A stretch of DNA of 64,000 nt. Origin: Riptortus pedestris. Its lineage: Eukaryota > Arthropoda > Insecta > Hemiptera > Alydidae. Location: positions 9,703,001-9,767,000 of the forward strand of contig CM032229.1 in assembly GCA_019009955.1 (NCBI GenBank), given 5' to 3'. Both the position numbers and the translations under genes were made by a program. Each line of letters starts with the position of its first letter. Positions within the stretch are counted from its first letter, which is position 1. Positions 48,497-60,950 of this stretch are shown piece by piece. Below the pieces are notes generated by a model that made no database searches, was not told the DNA's origin, and saw nothing but the letters and a program-made list of their open reading frames with translations.

Positions 48497-48617
48497 ATTA
48501 GCAGATTTCCCTTTAGGGAAATCAGCTATTGAGGTCGTACTCATGATGCGAGTTTCGAAAAATTTCTTCAAATGGCCATCGATCCTACCCAGGAGATGAC
48601 GAAAATGAGGTCCGTTC

Positions 48618-48669
<52 letters not shown>

Positions 48670-49183
48670 CTGTTAACGCCCTAGCGGTCGCAATTTGTGT
48701 TTAATCTTTACCAAACTCGGAATTTAATCGTTTTATGTAAAAAGGAAGATCAAGTTCGTTATTGGCTGAAATCGGACCAGTGGGAGGGGGGGTTTACAGG
48801 GGGGATTTTCGAAAATTCAAAATATCTCCGTTATTATGCGTCGGATCGTAAAATTGTATAGAATAAATCTTATTGCAAATTAAATTTACTATAAATATTG
48901 TTCTATACATTTATTCTGTATCTTGAATACTAACCGAGATATGTGCATTTGTATTCTGCGTGTGGTATTTTCCGCCGAGAGCTCTGGTGGCCATTTCTAT
49001 AACTATTCGTCCCTCGTGAATAGGTTTAGAGGTTAGCTTAACTGTGTTTTGGGTTATTACGCCCTAAATAATGTTATAGGATTAGAGGTTTCTTACTACT
49101 ACAGTTGTTATTAGGCAGATTTCTCTATTGTAAAACTTCTCGTGGGAAATCTGCTTAGTTTACGCAGCCCCTGCGTGACGGAC
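48497..49183 (-). mobile_element. H-family element, complete, with extra internal block
   Basis: A 687-bp minus-strand copy. Left end 'ttagcagatttcccttt' and hairpin. (TA)n at 48623-48664. 'gtttacaggggggattttcg'. The variant block 'cgccgagagctctggtgg'. Right end 'ctgcgtgacggac' then TTTTT. Around 49033-49090 there is an extra block ('ttagcttaactgtgttttg', 'ttacgccctaaat') absent from other copies of this variant. Confidence 0.85.
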
Positions 49184-49231
49184 TTTTTATTTTCATTTTA
49201 AACAATAATGGTTCTAAACCATTTTTAGCTG

Positions 49232-49498
49232 CTATTCAGGTTTTACTCATTACTCGACTTTCGAAACAGTTCTTCAAATGCCCATCGAGTTGATGAAAAT
49301 GAGGCCCGTTATACATACATATATATATATATATATGTATATATTTGTCTGTTTACGCTCTAGCGGGCGCAATTTTGCTTTGATCGTAACCGAACTCGAT
49401 ATTTAATCCTTTTATATAAAAAGAAAGATCAAGTTCATTAACGGCCCAAATCAGAACAATTATAGGGAGGAAGTTTAGAAAGGGGAATTTTGAAAATT

Positions 49499-49545
<47 letters not shown>

Positions 49546-50212
49546 GTAAGCCGTATCGAAAAAGTATGAATGGGCAATCTTATTGCAAATTAAATTACCT
49601 ATAAATGATTTTGTATAGATTCTTTCTCTATCTTAAATGTTAAAGAAGATATTTTAATTTTCAACTTTCAAAAAAAAAAAAAAAAATGTTCTTTGTAATC
49701 ACAGGTTATGAATAAGCCAACATTTCGTGAACCATCTTATTTCAAGCTGAAAAAAGTCCGTCACGCAGGGGCTGCGTAAACTAAGCAGATTTCCCACGTG
49801 AAGTTTTACAATAGAGAAATTTCAGAATAGAGAGTCAAACAGTTACGGGTACGGCCCGAACTAGCTCTTGACGGAAACTCACGACTAGACCCGAAGTTAG
49901 CCGATCACATCTCAGAAGCTGAAAAAAGAAAAATGCAAATATCTCGGTTAATATTCAAGATACAGTATAAATGTATATAACATTATTTATAGTAAATTTA
50001 ATTTGCAATAAGATTGATTCTATATAATTTTTCGATCAGACGTATAGTAACGGAGATATTTCGAATTTTCGAAAATCCTCCCCTCTAAACCCCCCCTCCC
50101 ACTGGTCCGATTTCAGCCATTAACGAACTCGATCTTTATTTTTGCATAAAACGTTTAAATATCGAGTTTGGTAACGATCAAACGAAAATTGCGACCGCTA
50201 GAGCGTTAACAG

Positions 50213-50276
<64 letters not shown>

Positions 50277-50838
50277 GAACGGACCTCATTTTCGTCATCT
50301 CCTGGGTAGGATCGATGGACATTTGAAGAAATTTTTCGAAACTCGCGTCATGAGTACGACCTCAATGGCTGATTTGCCTTAAGGGAAATCTGCAAAAACC
50401 AAATATGGTGTACAACAAATCGTTTCTAGATGAGGTACTTGCAAAAATGTTCTCACTTCCCCATTTTTGTTCTTGAATTACTAGAAGTAGAGTGATTGAG
50501 AAAAAAATTATTGTGGTTGATCATAAACTACCGCACTAGATATATTAAATAACTGAATAAAATTAATATATTATATTCAAGTATATTTCCGTAATTGTTT
50601 TTCTTTCGGGTCAAAAATATTTCAGCTCTGAGAGGTTGGTTGACCTGTTTCTTTAGAATTCAGGCGCTTACCGTTATGGAGTTATTAAAATGTGAATTGA
50701 TTGAAATATTTCTCATTGTCATTAATATTTGTTCATTTAATTTTCTCAGTGGTGTTAAGTGTAAATGTATGTAAATTTATATATTGTGAAACTTCACGTG
50801 GGAAATCTGCTTAGTAGCGGAGACCCTAGGTGAAGGAC
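49232..50838 (-). mobile_element. Long-form H-family element carrying a nested copy
   Basis: The outer copy runs on the minus strand from 'ttttagctgctattcagg' (3' end) through two TA tracts (49316-49340 and 49500-49543) to 'ttatttcaagctgaaaa' at 49754. There it is interrupted by a plus-strand copy, and resumes 'ccaaatatggtgtacaac' at 50398. Its 5' end, 'cacgtgggaaatctgc' and 'gaaggac', ends near 50838. Long-form copies elsewhere (for example 15340 and 23200) show the two flanks as continuous sequence. Confidence 0.75.
49756..50397 (+). mobile_element. H-family element, complete, nested
   Basis: 642 bp. GTCCGTCACGCAGGGG, AGCAGATTTCCCACGTG, a perfect 'ccgctagagcg' palindrome half, (TA)n at 50218-50271, and an end 'ggaaatctgcaaaa'. 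It lies inside a minus-strand long copy with A runs on both sides (aaaaaa before, aaaa after). This gives the clearest view of the element's limits and of its preference for an A/T run. Confidence 0.88.
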
Positions 50839-53023
<2,185 letters not shown>

Positions 53024-53094
53024 ATATATATATATTCCACTAGGGGCATGGCTAATTTTGCCGAGGGCCCACAGAGCTGTTGCTGATTATTGGC

Positions 53095-53367
53095 CATGAA
53101 TGGGGGGTTTAGCGTAGGGAGATTCTACATTTTTAAATATCTCCTTTAACCCCTATTAACAAATTTGATCTTTAGGTCTACATGAAACGCTTGAATGTTG
53201 AGAATGGTCACGAGCACACATAAATTATGGACAATATATCTGACGATATATTTATGCATAACCTAATTTTTGTCATGTCTCGGTAGGTTCATTGGATATT
53301 TGAAGAGTTTCAGAACATTACACGTGAGTACTTCTTCAATGCCTGATTTGAAGAAATCTGTTAAATA
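53095..53367 (+). mobile_element. H-family fragment, 5'-truncated
   Basis: 'aatggggggtttagcg', 'taacaaatttgatcttta', 'gtcatgtctcggtagg', 'gcctgatttgaag' and 'aaatctgttaaat'. The (TA)n is missing. Confidence 0.5.
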
Positions 53368-53651
53368 TAAATTAGTTGTACACAGCCTTAGACCTATTAA
53401 TGAAGCGTTAATAGACCAATATTTTTGAAAATTGATGAACTTAATCGGAGCCATGATTTAATAATTAGGATTGGCGGGAGTAACTGTGTTTTAAAAAAAT
53501 TAAATAAATAAAAAGTTCACTTTTGCTCTATTTACTTTATACAGTCCTTCCATTTGTCAGTTGAATTCAATTTTCCGAATAAATGTCGTCCATCTTACAA
53601 TAATCACATTAGTGCTCGAGCAAACACAAACAAAACTCCCGTTAAAGTTGA

Positions 53652-53720
53652 TTTGCGCGGGAAAGGACATAATTCCCGCCTTAAGGCGGCAAATCCCTCA
53701 TAGACGAGCAAGATGGCGAC
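53652..53720 (+). promoter_or_regulatory. Candidate TATA-less promoter: E2F-type site and TISU-like start
   Basis: TTTGCGCGGGAAA (53652-53664) matches the E2F consensus. CCGCCTTAAGGCGG (53676-53689) is a perfect 14-bp palindrome. CAAGATGGCGAC (53709-53720) differs by one base from the TISU element, which marks start codons of genes with very short 5' leaders and also contains a YY1 site. All three lie in a GC-rich island of about 120 bp in A/T-rich DNA. Whether transcription starts here is not shown. Confidence 0.35.
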
Positions 53721-53766
53721 GGAAGGAGAGTTATTGATGGAGGCAGACCCTGGCTGTGTGCACTAA
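53713..53766 (+). CDS. Possible first coding exon of a host gene
   Basis: The ATG in the TISU-like element opens a frame 'MATEGELLMEADPGCVH' that stops at 53764. The residues have the look of a real N-terminus (acidic, no low complexity). If this is an exon it would have to splice before the TAA, but no strong donor (AG|GTRAGT) is visible in it. The closest is GTGTGC at 53757, which is poor. The family is unknown and the call is weak without transcripts. Confidence 0.2.
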   Translation: MATEGELLMEADPGCVH

Positions 53767-54141
53767 GTCCTGAATCAATTGAATCAATTACTCCTCCGGG
53801 ACTGGGGACGTCAAACAAAAATCATCAATCCAACTTGATTGATTCGTAATCTAAAACGATTCGTTGGTCACCAATCAGCCTTCCTCGCATTGTTCCTTCT
53901 CCTCTTGCTCTTCCTATTTGTTCTCAAACAATTCCAGACAGATTCGTTTTCAATTTCGACTCAAGTTTATTATCCCAACTCCTTGTGGCAGAGTCCTCCC
54001 TTTGTTAGCTTATAAACGGAATATTCAAACCTCAACTACTCAATATTTCATTACGGGAGTTAAGTTTACAAATACAACTTATTTATCTCTATAGTTTCTC
54101 GTGGCCTTTAATTATATCCTGTTCGAATTTCGTTCTGTTCA
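53767..54141. other. No feature seen
   Basis: Balanced-composition DNA just downstream of the GC-rich island. A 76-codon frame at 53864-54094 shows no domain. Confidence 0.4.
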
Positions 54142-54235
54142 TTTTAGCAAGTTTGTACTTATGACACGATTTTCGAAACATTTCTTTATCTGTCCATCGA
54201 TCTCACCAAGGTACGCCCAAGTGTGCCACGTATTT
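54142..54235 (-). mobile_element. H-family 3' fragment
   Basis: 'ttttagcaagtttgtactta', 'cgattttcgaaacatttc', 'tccatcgatctcacc'. The hairpin is lost. Confidence 0.5.
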
Positions 54236-54249
54236 CCATTTTTCTCAAC

Positions 54250-54780
54250 AATAAAAAGTGCAGTGAGAATAATATTTGGGATTTAATCTTCGAATAAAGT
54301 GTTACATGATATAACAGCTTTTTGTAAATGACATGAGTAGGAGTGGGGGCTGAAAACTAAAATCTGCAAATATCTCGGTTAATAATCAAGATAATGACAA
54401 AACGTATATTTCACATAACAGCACCTATAGAACATTTAGTTTGCAATAAGATGTGTTCTATATACATTTTAGATCTAAAGTGTAAAACGAAGATATTTCG
54501 AATTTTCGAAATTACCTCTCCCCCCCCACCTGTCCGACTTCAGCCAGTAACGAAAATGGTCTTTATTTTTACATAAAACATTTAAATATCCATTATGGTA
54601 ACTTTCGAATAAAAATTACGAGCGCTAAAGCGTTAACACACAAAAATATATACATACAATTTTGAACGGACCTCATCTTCGTCATTTTCTAGTTAGGAAT
54701 AATAGACATTTGAGGACATTTTTTCGGAAATCGCGAAGTGCAACCTCAATAGCTGATTTCAATTAAGGAATTTTGCTAAA
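54250..54780 (+). mobile_element. H-family element, 5' end missing
   Basis: Starts with long-form 'aataatatttgggatt' and 'aaagtgttacatgatataac', then 'aaatatctcggttaat', the C-rich block near 54524, 'cgagcgctaaagcgttaaca', a near-absent core, 'gaacggacctcatc', 'gcaacctcaatagctgattt' and 'ttttgctaaa'. Confidence 0.65.
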
Positions 54781-54787
54781 CTTATAA

Positions 54788-55345
54788 TTACCGTTTGATT
54801 GCTACCAAACTCGATATTTAAGCCCTTAATCTTAAATTAAATATCAAATTCGTTAACGATTGAAATGGGTAAACTAACAACACAAAAATTTCACATTTCT
54901 CCGCAATTCCGAGCCAGAAGGAAAAATGTTGCATAAAGATATATATACACATGTTTGTGTGTGTGTGTTTGCTAACACGGTTCACTGGTAGCTATTTGCC
55001 ATTACGATGGATCTGGCCAGCGGTCAAAGCCTTTCAGTTCAAAATACAGTCCGCTATTGAATTACAGAAAATTGGTTACTGATACAATTTTATTGAATAG
55101 TGAATGACAGTAGCAATATAGTTTGTATCTTTATATTAAATATCCGTTGTTGTTCTATACTGGTTTATTTTCCTGTAAACTTTTTTTTACACTATATGCT
55201 GTATGGAAACCTGTTCATTCCAATTTAAATGTCGATTTTATTTTCTTACTAGGGTAATAACACCTAATAGAGTATATGATGTCATCGGTGTGTCATTTCA
55301 GAAAGTGGAAAATCTGGTTAGGTTAAGCAGCCCTTTCATGTCTTT
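54788..55345 (-). mobile_element. H-family remnants (old)
   Basis: 'gattgctaccaaactcgat' and 'aaattcgttaacgattg' at 54795-54870 and 'ggaaaatctggttaggtta' and 'gcagccctttcatg' at about 55305-55345 look like the middle and 5' end of one old minus-strand copy. The stretch between is unrecognised. Confidence 0.35.
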
Positions 55346-55899
55346 ATCAAATTTCTACTTTTACCAAAAATTCTAAGGATTTAGCGTCTAATAAAAGGAA
55401 AATAAGAGAGCCTTATTGAATTTAATTTAAGGTATTTATACTCGGTAATTAGTGTTATACCAACGTGAATAACTGTAGTGATATATTTAACCACTTGAAT
55501 GAAATACGTTTGCGTTAGAAATAATTAAAAAGCAATCAAAAGTTGGGACGTATTGTTAATTTGTCGTACATTACATTCGTTAATAGAAGTTGGAAATTAA
55601 ACGTCAGGACAATATTGCCTTTAAATCACTCTGACCTTATTCAATTACAAGTCTGTAAATTAAAGAGAATTTCATTTACTCTGATTTATAGGCGAGGCGA
55701 ATTATCAGCCTAGAATTCTTATCAGTTGTCAAGGAACTCTTAATTTCACAGTAGTAATCCATTACTGATATATTAATACAAAAAGTTGACAAAGTAATAG
55801 AAAGACTAATAGTATAAATCACTACATAGCTTTAAAGAAATTTATATATATTATATTTTACCTCGAGTGCTGTTGTCGTTTATACTACATGCTGCTAAC
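55346..55899. other. No gene seen
   Basis: A/T-rich. Nothing recognised. Confidence 0.4.
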
Positions 55900-55965
55900 T
55901 TTTTCTAGCCAGGACTGGACCAAGGATTTTATTTCATTAGTCCAGCACGAAATAAACTCCCTTAC
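55900..55965 (-). mobile_element. SINE family S fragment
   Basis: 'ttttctagccaggactgg', 'accaaggattttatttc' and 'cacgaaataaactcc' are the middle of the SINE. Both ends are missing. Confidence 0.5.
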
Positions 55966-55967
55966 CC

Positions 55968-56010
55968 ATTTCAGAGGATTTCCTAAGGGAAATGGGCTAT
56001 TGAGGTTCTA

Positions 56011-56079
<69 letters not shown>

Positions 56080-56430
56080 GAATAAAAAGTTTGTTAATGG
56101 CTGAAATCAGACCAATTTGGGGGGGGGTTTAGAGTGGGGGATTTTGAATACTCGAATAATCCCGATTCTTATATGTCGGATCAAAAAAATGTATGCTTAT
56201 TAACAATAAGCTGTTATATCATAAACCCCGTTATTCCAAGGTTGAATACCAAATATGGTTTTATTCGAACTTTAACTTTGTGAGATACATGCAAATATGT
56301 TGAGTTGACGTCAAGAATTATGATATTTCGCTCTTTACTCGAACGGGAGGGATACGAAAATTCAAAGTATTTCCGTTATTATAAATCGGATCGTAAAATG
56401 CTTTAAAACCATTCGTATTAAGCTATTAGT
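55968..56430 (-). mobile_element. Long-form H-family element, partial
   Basis: 'ggatttcctaagggaaatggg' and 'ctattgaggttctact' followed directly by (TA)n at 56010-56074, then 'gttaatggctgaaatcagacc', a G run, the long-form block with 'gagttgacgtcaag', and a second 'gtatttccgttattata' module. The usual segment between hairpin and core is deleted and the 5' end is absent. Confidence 0.65.
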
Positions 56431-56453
56431 GGTCTACAATAATTGTTGTTCTT

Positions 56454-56596
56454 TGGATTATTTCGTTATGTAACTACACATCATTCATTACCTAAGATAT
56501 TTTTAATTTCGTACTCCATTTGTGTGGCATATTTCCTTGGCAATCTATTGGAGTGCGTTTACTAATATATTTGTTAGTAATTTGGCAGTTTTTTAG
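56454..56596. repeat. Duplicated segment, copy 1 (partner 58967-59107)
   Basis: About 140 bp outside H, from 'tggattatttcgttatgtaac' through 'cctaagatatttttaatttc' and 'ggagtgcgtttactaa' to 'gtaatttggcagttttt'. It is almost the same as 58967-59107. In both places it is joined at the same point to an H-family 3' end. Confidence 0.8.
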
Positions 56597-57575
56597 AAGA
56601 TTTCCCTTTAGAAAAATCAGCTATTCAGCTACTACTCCCCTAGTAGGTAGGCATAACAACTCCCCCCTGACCTTTTAGCAGAAATCAGCTATTGAGGTCG
56701 TTCTCATGACGCGATTTTCGAAAAATTTCTTCAAATGTCCATCGATCCTACCCAGGAGATGACGAAAATGAGGTCCGTTCAAAATTTTATATATATATAT
56801 TCCATATAGCCATTCGTTAATGGCTGAAATCGGACCAGTGGGAGGGGGGGGGGTTTAGAGGGGGGGATTTTCGGAAAATTCAAAATATCTCTGTTATTAT
56901 GCGTCGGATCTAAAACTTGTATAGAATCAATCTTATTGCAAATTAAATTTACTATAAATATTGTTCCATACATTTATTCTGTATCTTGAATATTAACCGA
57001 GATATTTGCATTTTTTTAAAATTTGGGCCGATACCGGATTTTTGAATTTCCCGCGAAAAGCTAGTTCGGCCCTTTGCCGTAACCGTTCGGCTCTCCTATG
57101 GAGATTAAGCGAATTATTCTTACTGTCTTCTTTGCTGCCGTTAAAGCCACTCCCTTCCTATTCTTCAGGTTTTTACATATAAATACAGAATATGTGCTGA
57201 GTTGAGATTACAAGTCACAGCACGTGGGAAATCTGCTTAGTTTACGCAGGCCCTACGTGAAGGAGTTTTTCAGTTTTCAGCCTTCAGTAAATTCCTGCTT
57301 TTAATGATAGCACTTGAACACATTGAAGCGAATACATCATGAAACGTCTTATTCGACTCATAAATAAAAAATATTGTTTTCAACAAGTCTTTCCTAAATG
57401 AGACGCATGCAAATACGTTTGCGTTGACGTCATCAATAAAGATTTTATAGACAGCAATTTTCTATACTTCTGATTTTAATTCGGAAATAGAGAATATATG
57501 GCTAAATGAGATCAGTAGTGTGTCTTACTAGGGCTTTGGAAATCTGCTTATTATACGCAGCCCCTGCGTACCAGA
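56591..57575 (-). mobile_element. Long-form H-family element carrying a nested copy
   Basis: The 3' end is at the left (TTTTAGAAGATTTCCC, 56591). It is interrupted at about 56673-57265. It resumes with 'ttcagccttcagtaaattcc', 'gcgttgacgtcatcaa' and the 5' end 'gcttattatacgcagcccc' and 'gcgtaccagac' near 57575. Confidence 0.65.
56673..57265 (-). mobile_element. H-family element, nested, hairpin half lost
   Basis: 593 bp. Left end 'ttttagcagaaatcagctatt', where one arm of the hairpin (TTTCCCTTAAGGG) is deleted. A short TA core near 56788-56800. A long G run. The modules 'ttattatgcgtcggatc' and 'cgaaaagctagttcggcc'. Right end 'gtttacgcaggccctacg'. It has T runs on both sides. Confidence 0.8.
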
Positions 57576-58966
57576 CTTTTACTGAGTTAGTAGACGGTGC
57601 GTGAGTTAAAGATTGTAAGGATAAGACACATAGTCACGATGGAGATTGATCATCGCCCCAGTTAATTAATTCCTTTATTAACTTTCTGTAATTGTACAGC
57701 TAATTCGGGAAATTAACCCGGGAAAATGGCAGTAATAACTCCATTTCAAAATTCTTAATTACATAACGAGTCCCATTAACCTAGATTATGCCTTTCACAT
57801 AACATGTTATGGTTTGGTATCTTTTTTTCATCAAACCCTATATGAATATTAAACTGTATCAATTGCATTATACCAAATTTTCACAATAAGTGCTACATTG
57901 TTAATAAATGTACACTAATCATATTCCTTTTTTCTTTCTTAATAAGAAGATGTAAGTGTGTAGTGTGTATACGAAACTGATTTATTTTCTTTTTTAAACT
58001 TTTAGTAATATAAAAGTTTCAAGTGAAATTGAAACCAAAACCAGTAAGACACAACAAACAACTATATTACTATTATGCATTTGATCAAAACGTTTACAAC
58101 AACTGTTGTGCATTACAATGTTAATAAATTAATATATTCCCGTTCGATGAATAATGACGGAAATATTTCTATGATCGTCATTAGGTTCCAACTTCTAATT
58201 AAATTTCGGCCGTTATCGAATTAATAATAATTCTTTAAAGCTTTACAGATGGACATTTCTTAGCAAAAAGCCCCCCCCTCTTTATTCCATTTTGTTATTT
58301 TCACTTCTTTTATTGTTTGACAATAAGAAATAAATCATGAATTTTGACTTATATCCAAAAACTAGAAATATATAACTGAGTTACAATATGGCATTGACAA
58401 TTCTAGAAAAAAATTGAAATGTTCAACTCAAGGATAATATTATAAAATATAAATAAATAATAATTGACAAGGTATTAAAAAATAATAATAAGCATAAAAT
58501 ATTCTATAAATCTGTTCTTCTATTCACAAGTAGCAAAGCTTCTTTTTTCCAAGGATTCAACTCTGAATAAAAACGTGCCCTATAATTTCTTGTAGTTATC
58601 AATTACTAGTCAAAAATAAAATAAAAAATCCTTTGATGTGTATAAATAAAAAAAACCTCCTAATAGGATTTATTATTGCACATAAAAAATGGTTAATAGT
58701 ATCACATTCATTTTTATTACTTAGAGAGCAAGTCAAGTGGAGTTTGAACTTGCAAAATGATTCATTTACTAATCTTTGTTATTCCTCGTCCTTCAACTTT
58801 AATTGACAGATTAATCTCGTTTTATTTATATTCTTCTCCAATATAAAGTTAGTTGAGTAATTGACGATACATATTACTGTAAGAAGAGTAATGATAATCA
58901 ATTTCTCTTGCAAACGAATGATTTGGCATTATTATAAAAAGATTGGTTCAGAATTTTGTATATTAA
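57576..58966. other. A/T-rich stretch, no gene recognised
   Basis: Contains a worn 'aatgacggaaatattt..ggccgttatcgaatt' at about 58150-58225 that may be an old H piece. Otherwise A/T-rich, without ORFs of note. Confidence 0.4.
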
Positions 58967-59107
58967 CTGGATTGTTATGTAACTACACATCATTCTGAAA
59001 TTACCTAAGATATTTTTAATTTCGTACTCCATTTGTGTCGCTTATTTCCTTGGCAATCTCTTGGAGTGCGTTTACTAATTTATTTGTTAGTAATTTGGCA
59101 GTTTTTT
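58967..59107. repeat. Duplicated segment, copy 2 (partner 56454-56596)
   Basis: Same sequence as 56454-56596 with a few differences, followed in the same way by an H 3' end. The 63-codon frame at 59033 across it is fortuitous. Confidence 0.8.
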
Positions 59108-59255
59108 AGAAGATTTCCCTTTAGGAAAATCAGCTATTCAGCTACTACTCCCCTAGTAGGTAGGCATAACAACACCCCCCCCCCGACCTTTTTAAATAGA
59201 GATGAGGTCACAAGTATGCTATAACAGCACTTGGGACATCTGCTTTATGTATTTT
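59103..59255 (-). mobile_element. Internally deleted H-family element
   Basis: The 3' end is at the left (TTTTAGAAGATTTCCC, same as 56591). After a C run and 'gacctttttaaatagagatg', the 5' subterminal part 'cacttgggacatctgctt' follows directly. Everything between is deleted and the outermost 5' bases are worn away. Confidence 0.6.
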
Positions 59256-59951
59256 ACCAAATTTATCATTGGACTTATATAAAACGTTGAAATGTTGAGT
59301 TCGGTTAGAGGAATGAAATAGCTGTTTTCCAGTAATAGTAATCTCAGCTAAAGTAGCCATTACTGTTTATGTTGTGCATTTCAGGGTTTTTTCCCCATTG
59401 TGATACCTTAATTTAGTTTTTCTATCTGTAATTTGTTTTGTTTTTTAATTTATAGTTTATAGATTCTAAGTTTTCATCTTTGACATACGCTTATCGTTTT
59501 TAACTTTTTAATTTTATTAGTTGACTGCTTATTAAGATTTCTATTGTTTTTATCCTGTATTTATTTTGGTTTTATTTTTTGTTTTTGGTTTGTGAGTGTT
59601 TTTACACTATGATTGTTAGATAGTCTTAAGGTTTTTGTTTTCAACAGACACGGACGATGGAGCGCTTACTCCGAAAGTGCACTTTGCATAAAAGAAATTA
59701 AAAATAATAGTAGAGGACGAGGCCCTTTTATTGATCCTTATTACTCTTTAGTTTGTCCCTATGGAATTGATTTGTGAAGAAGAGTATGATCATCTAATGA
59801 CGGAACAAGCTCTCTTGATGGTATCATGTTACACAACTGGCGGGAGAGTTAATGTAGTAAGCAATTTCGTATGTGGTGGCCATGGTCCTCTGGGAGAAAC
59901 AGGTTTAATAAAGTTGCCAAATTGATTCTGGCTCGTAGCTCCCGTCCATTT
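59256..59951. other. No gene recognised
   Basis: T-rich at 59390-59640, then balanced sequence to 59950 immediately downstream of the minus-strand ORF. If that ORF is an exon, this is where its intron would lie. Confidence 0.35.
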
Positions 59952-60293
59952 TCATGGTTGACAATAAGTTACCTCTGGAAGAGCCGCTGTGATTGAAAAT
60001 ACCCGAGGGTCGCTGTGAGGGAAACACATTTCCCATTCTGCTATTGGGCCTTTTCCTCTCGGCGATGGACCCTCGTCACGTCCTCCCTCCCCCACCACGT
60101 ACCACGTGATCTCGACATCACGTGACCCACTTGAAGGGAGCCGGTAGCGGCCTAACGGGTTTCCGATGCTAATAGGCGAGTCATCATCAGAATGCTCGCA
60201 CGACTCCCGATGATTGAGATCCATTTTTCTTTTATTCATCACTGTCACTGGCTGAATGGGAGCAGAAGAACCTTCTCCCAACAGCAAATCCAT
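59952..60293 (-). CDS. Candidate host-gene exon, unknown protein
   Basis: A 113-codon frame in the longest GC-rich segment of the window. The ATG at 60293 follows TAA TAG in frame, so the start is well fixed. The protein begins 'MDLLLGEGSSAPIQPVTVMN', has a charged/acidic run ('CEHSDDDSPISIG'), and is Pro/Gly/Ser-rich later, with no microsatellite translation. A second Met at codon 19 could also be used. Near its end the minus strand reads CCAGAG|GTAACTT, a good splice-donor match (GT at 59972-59971), so the true exon may be 59973-60293 and the stop at 59952 only intronic. The 'SDDDSPIS'-type acidic N-terminus is seen in some transcription factors, but no domain is recognised. The overlapping plus-strand frame (60192-60563) is T/C-rich and is taken as its shadow. 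Confidence 0.35.
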   Translation of the reverse strand: MDLLLGEGSSAPIQPVTVMNKRKMDLNHRESCEHSDDDSPISIGNPLGRYRLPSSGSRDVEITWYVVGEGGRDEGPSPRGKGPIAEWEMCFPHSDPRVFSITAALPEVTYCQP

Positions 60294-60504
60294 CTATTAT
60301 TTCTGGAGTGCAACAAGGTTGTTCACTTTCACCATAGTTATGCTGTCTCTTCATCCCTAATAAGGACTCTTCTTCTCCTTCGCTCTCCTTACAGTTGCTT
60401 CATGCTCTTCTTAATCCGTTTTGCAACTGCGCCTATCCCATCATCATCCCTTATATATTATCTACCATGTCCCTCATTTTCTTTTCGATACTTGTCCTTG
60501 AGGG

Positions 60505-60950
60505 CACCAATGGTCTTGCGGTTTAAGGCGTGGGTACATCTACCACTATCTTCAGTAAGCTGAAGATAAAAGTAGGTGCAGTTCTGATCCCCGCCAAGGG
60601 AGAACATCATTTCACGAATTGGATACCAGAGCGCGCTAGTGTAATAGTGCTTATGGATCAGTGGAAGAATGTACGCCTGACAGCCACTCGGGAAGACTAA
60701 TGATTATGACTCTCTTAAATCCCGCCCAAAGGCAGGCCGGCACAGCTTGAACTGGCCACAGACCACCTGGCATATCGAGGCCCAGGTGTCTACTGGAGAA
60801 AACTCATTCCCGGTCCTCCTTGGTTAACGGCGGTTGTGCGACGAGTTGAACACTCACTAAGTAAAACTCTGACCACGAATCCCTTGAGACTCCTTCGGGG
60901 CAGATTAAGATCTCAAAGGTCTATAATGCCAACCAAAAAAAAACAAAAAT
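60505..60950 (+). mobile_element. Second SINE type with tRNA-like head
   Basis: 'caatggtcttgcggtttaagg' (A-box-like) and 'gcagttctgatccccgcc' (B-box-like, GTTCTGATCCC) lie about 60 bp apart and between them is a short hairpin ATCTTCAgtaagcTGAAGAT. The body of about 350 bp is GC-richer than the window, and it ends in an A-rich tail ('ccaaccaaaaaaaaac'). It shares nothing obvious with SINE family S. It is a single copy in this window, so family status is an inference. Confidence 0.45.

Noticed and set aside
60192..60563. 123-codon plus-strand ORF
   Set aside because: T/C-rich composition and overlap with the better minus-strand candidate and with the SINE head. Taken as a shadow.
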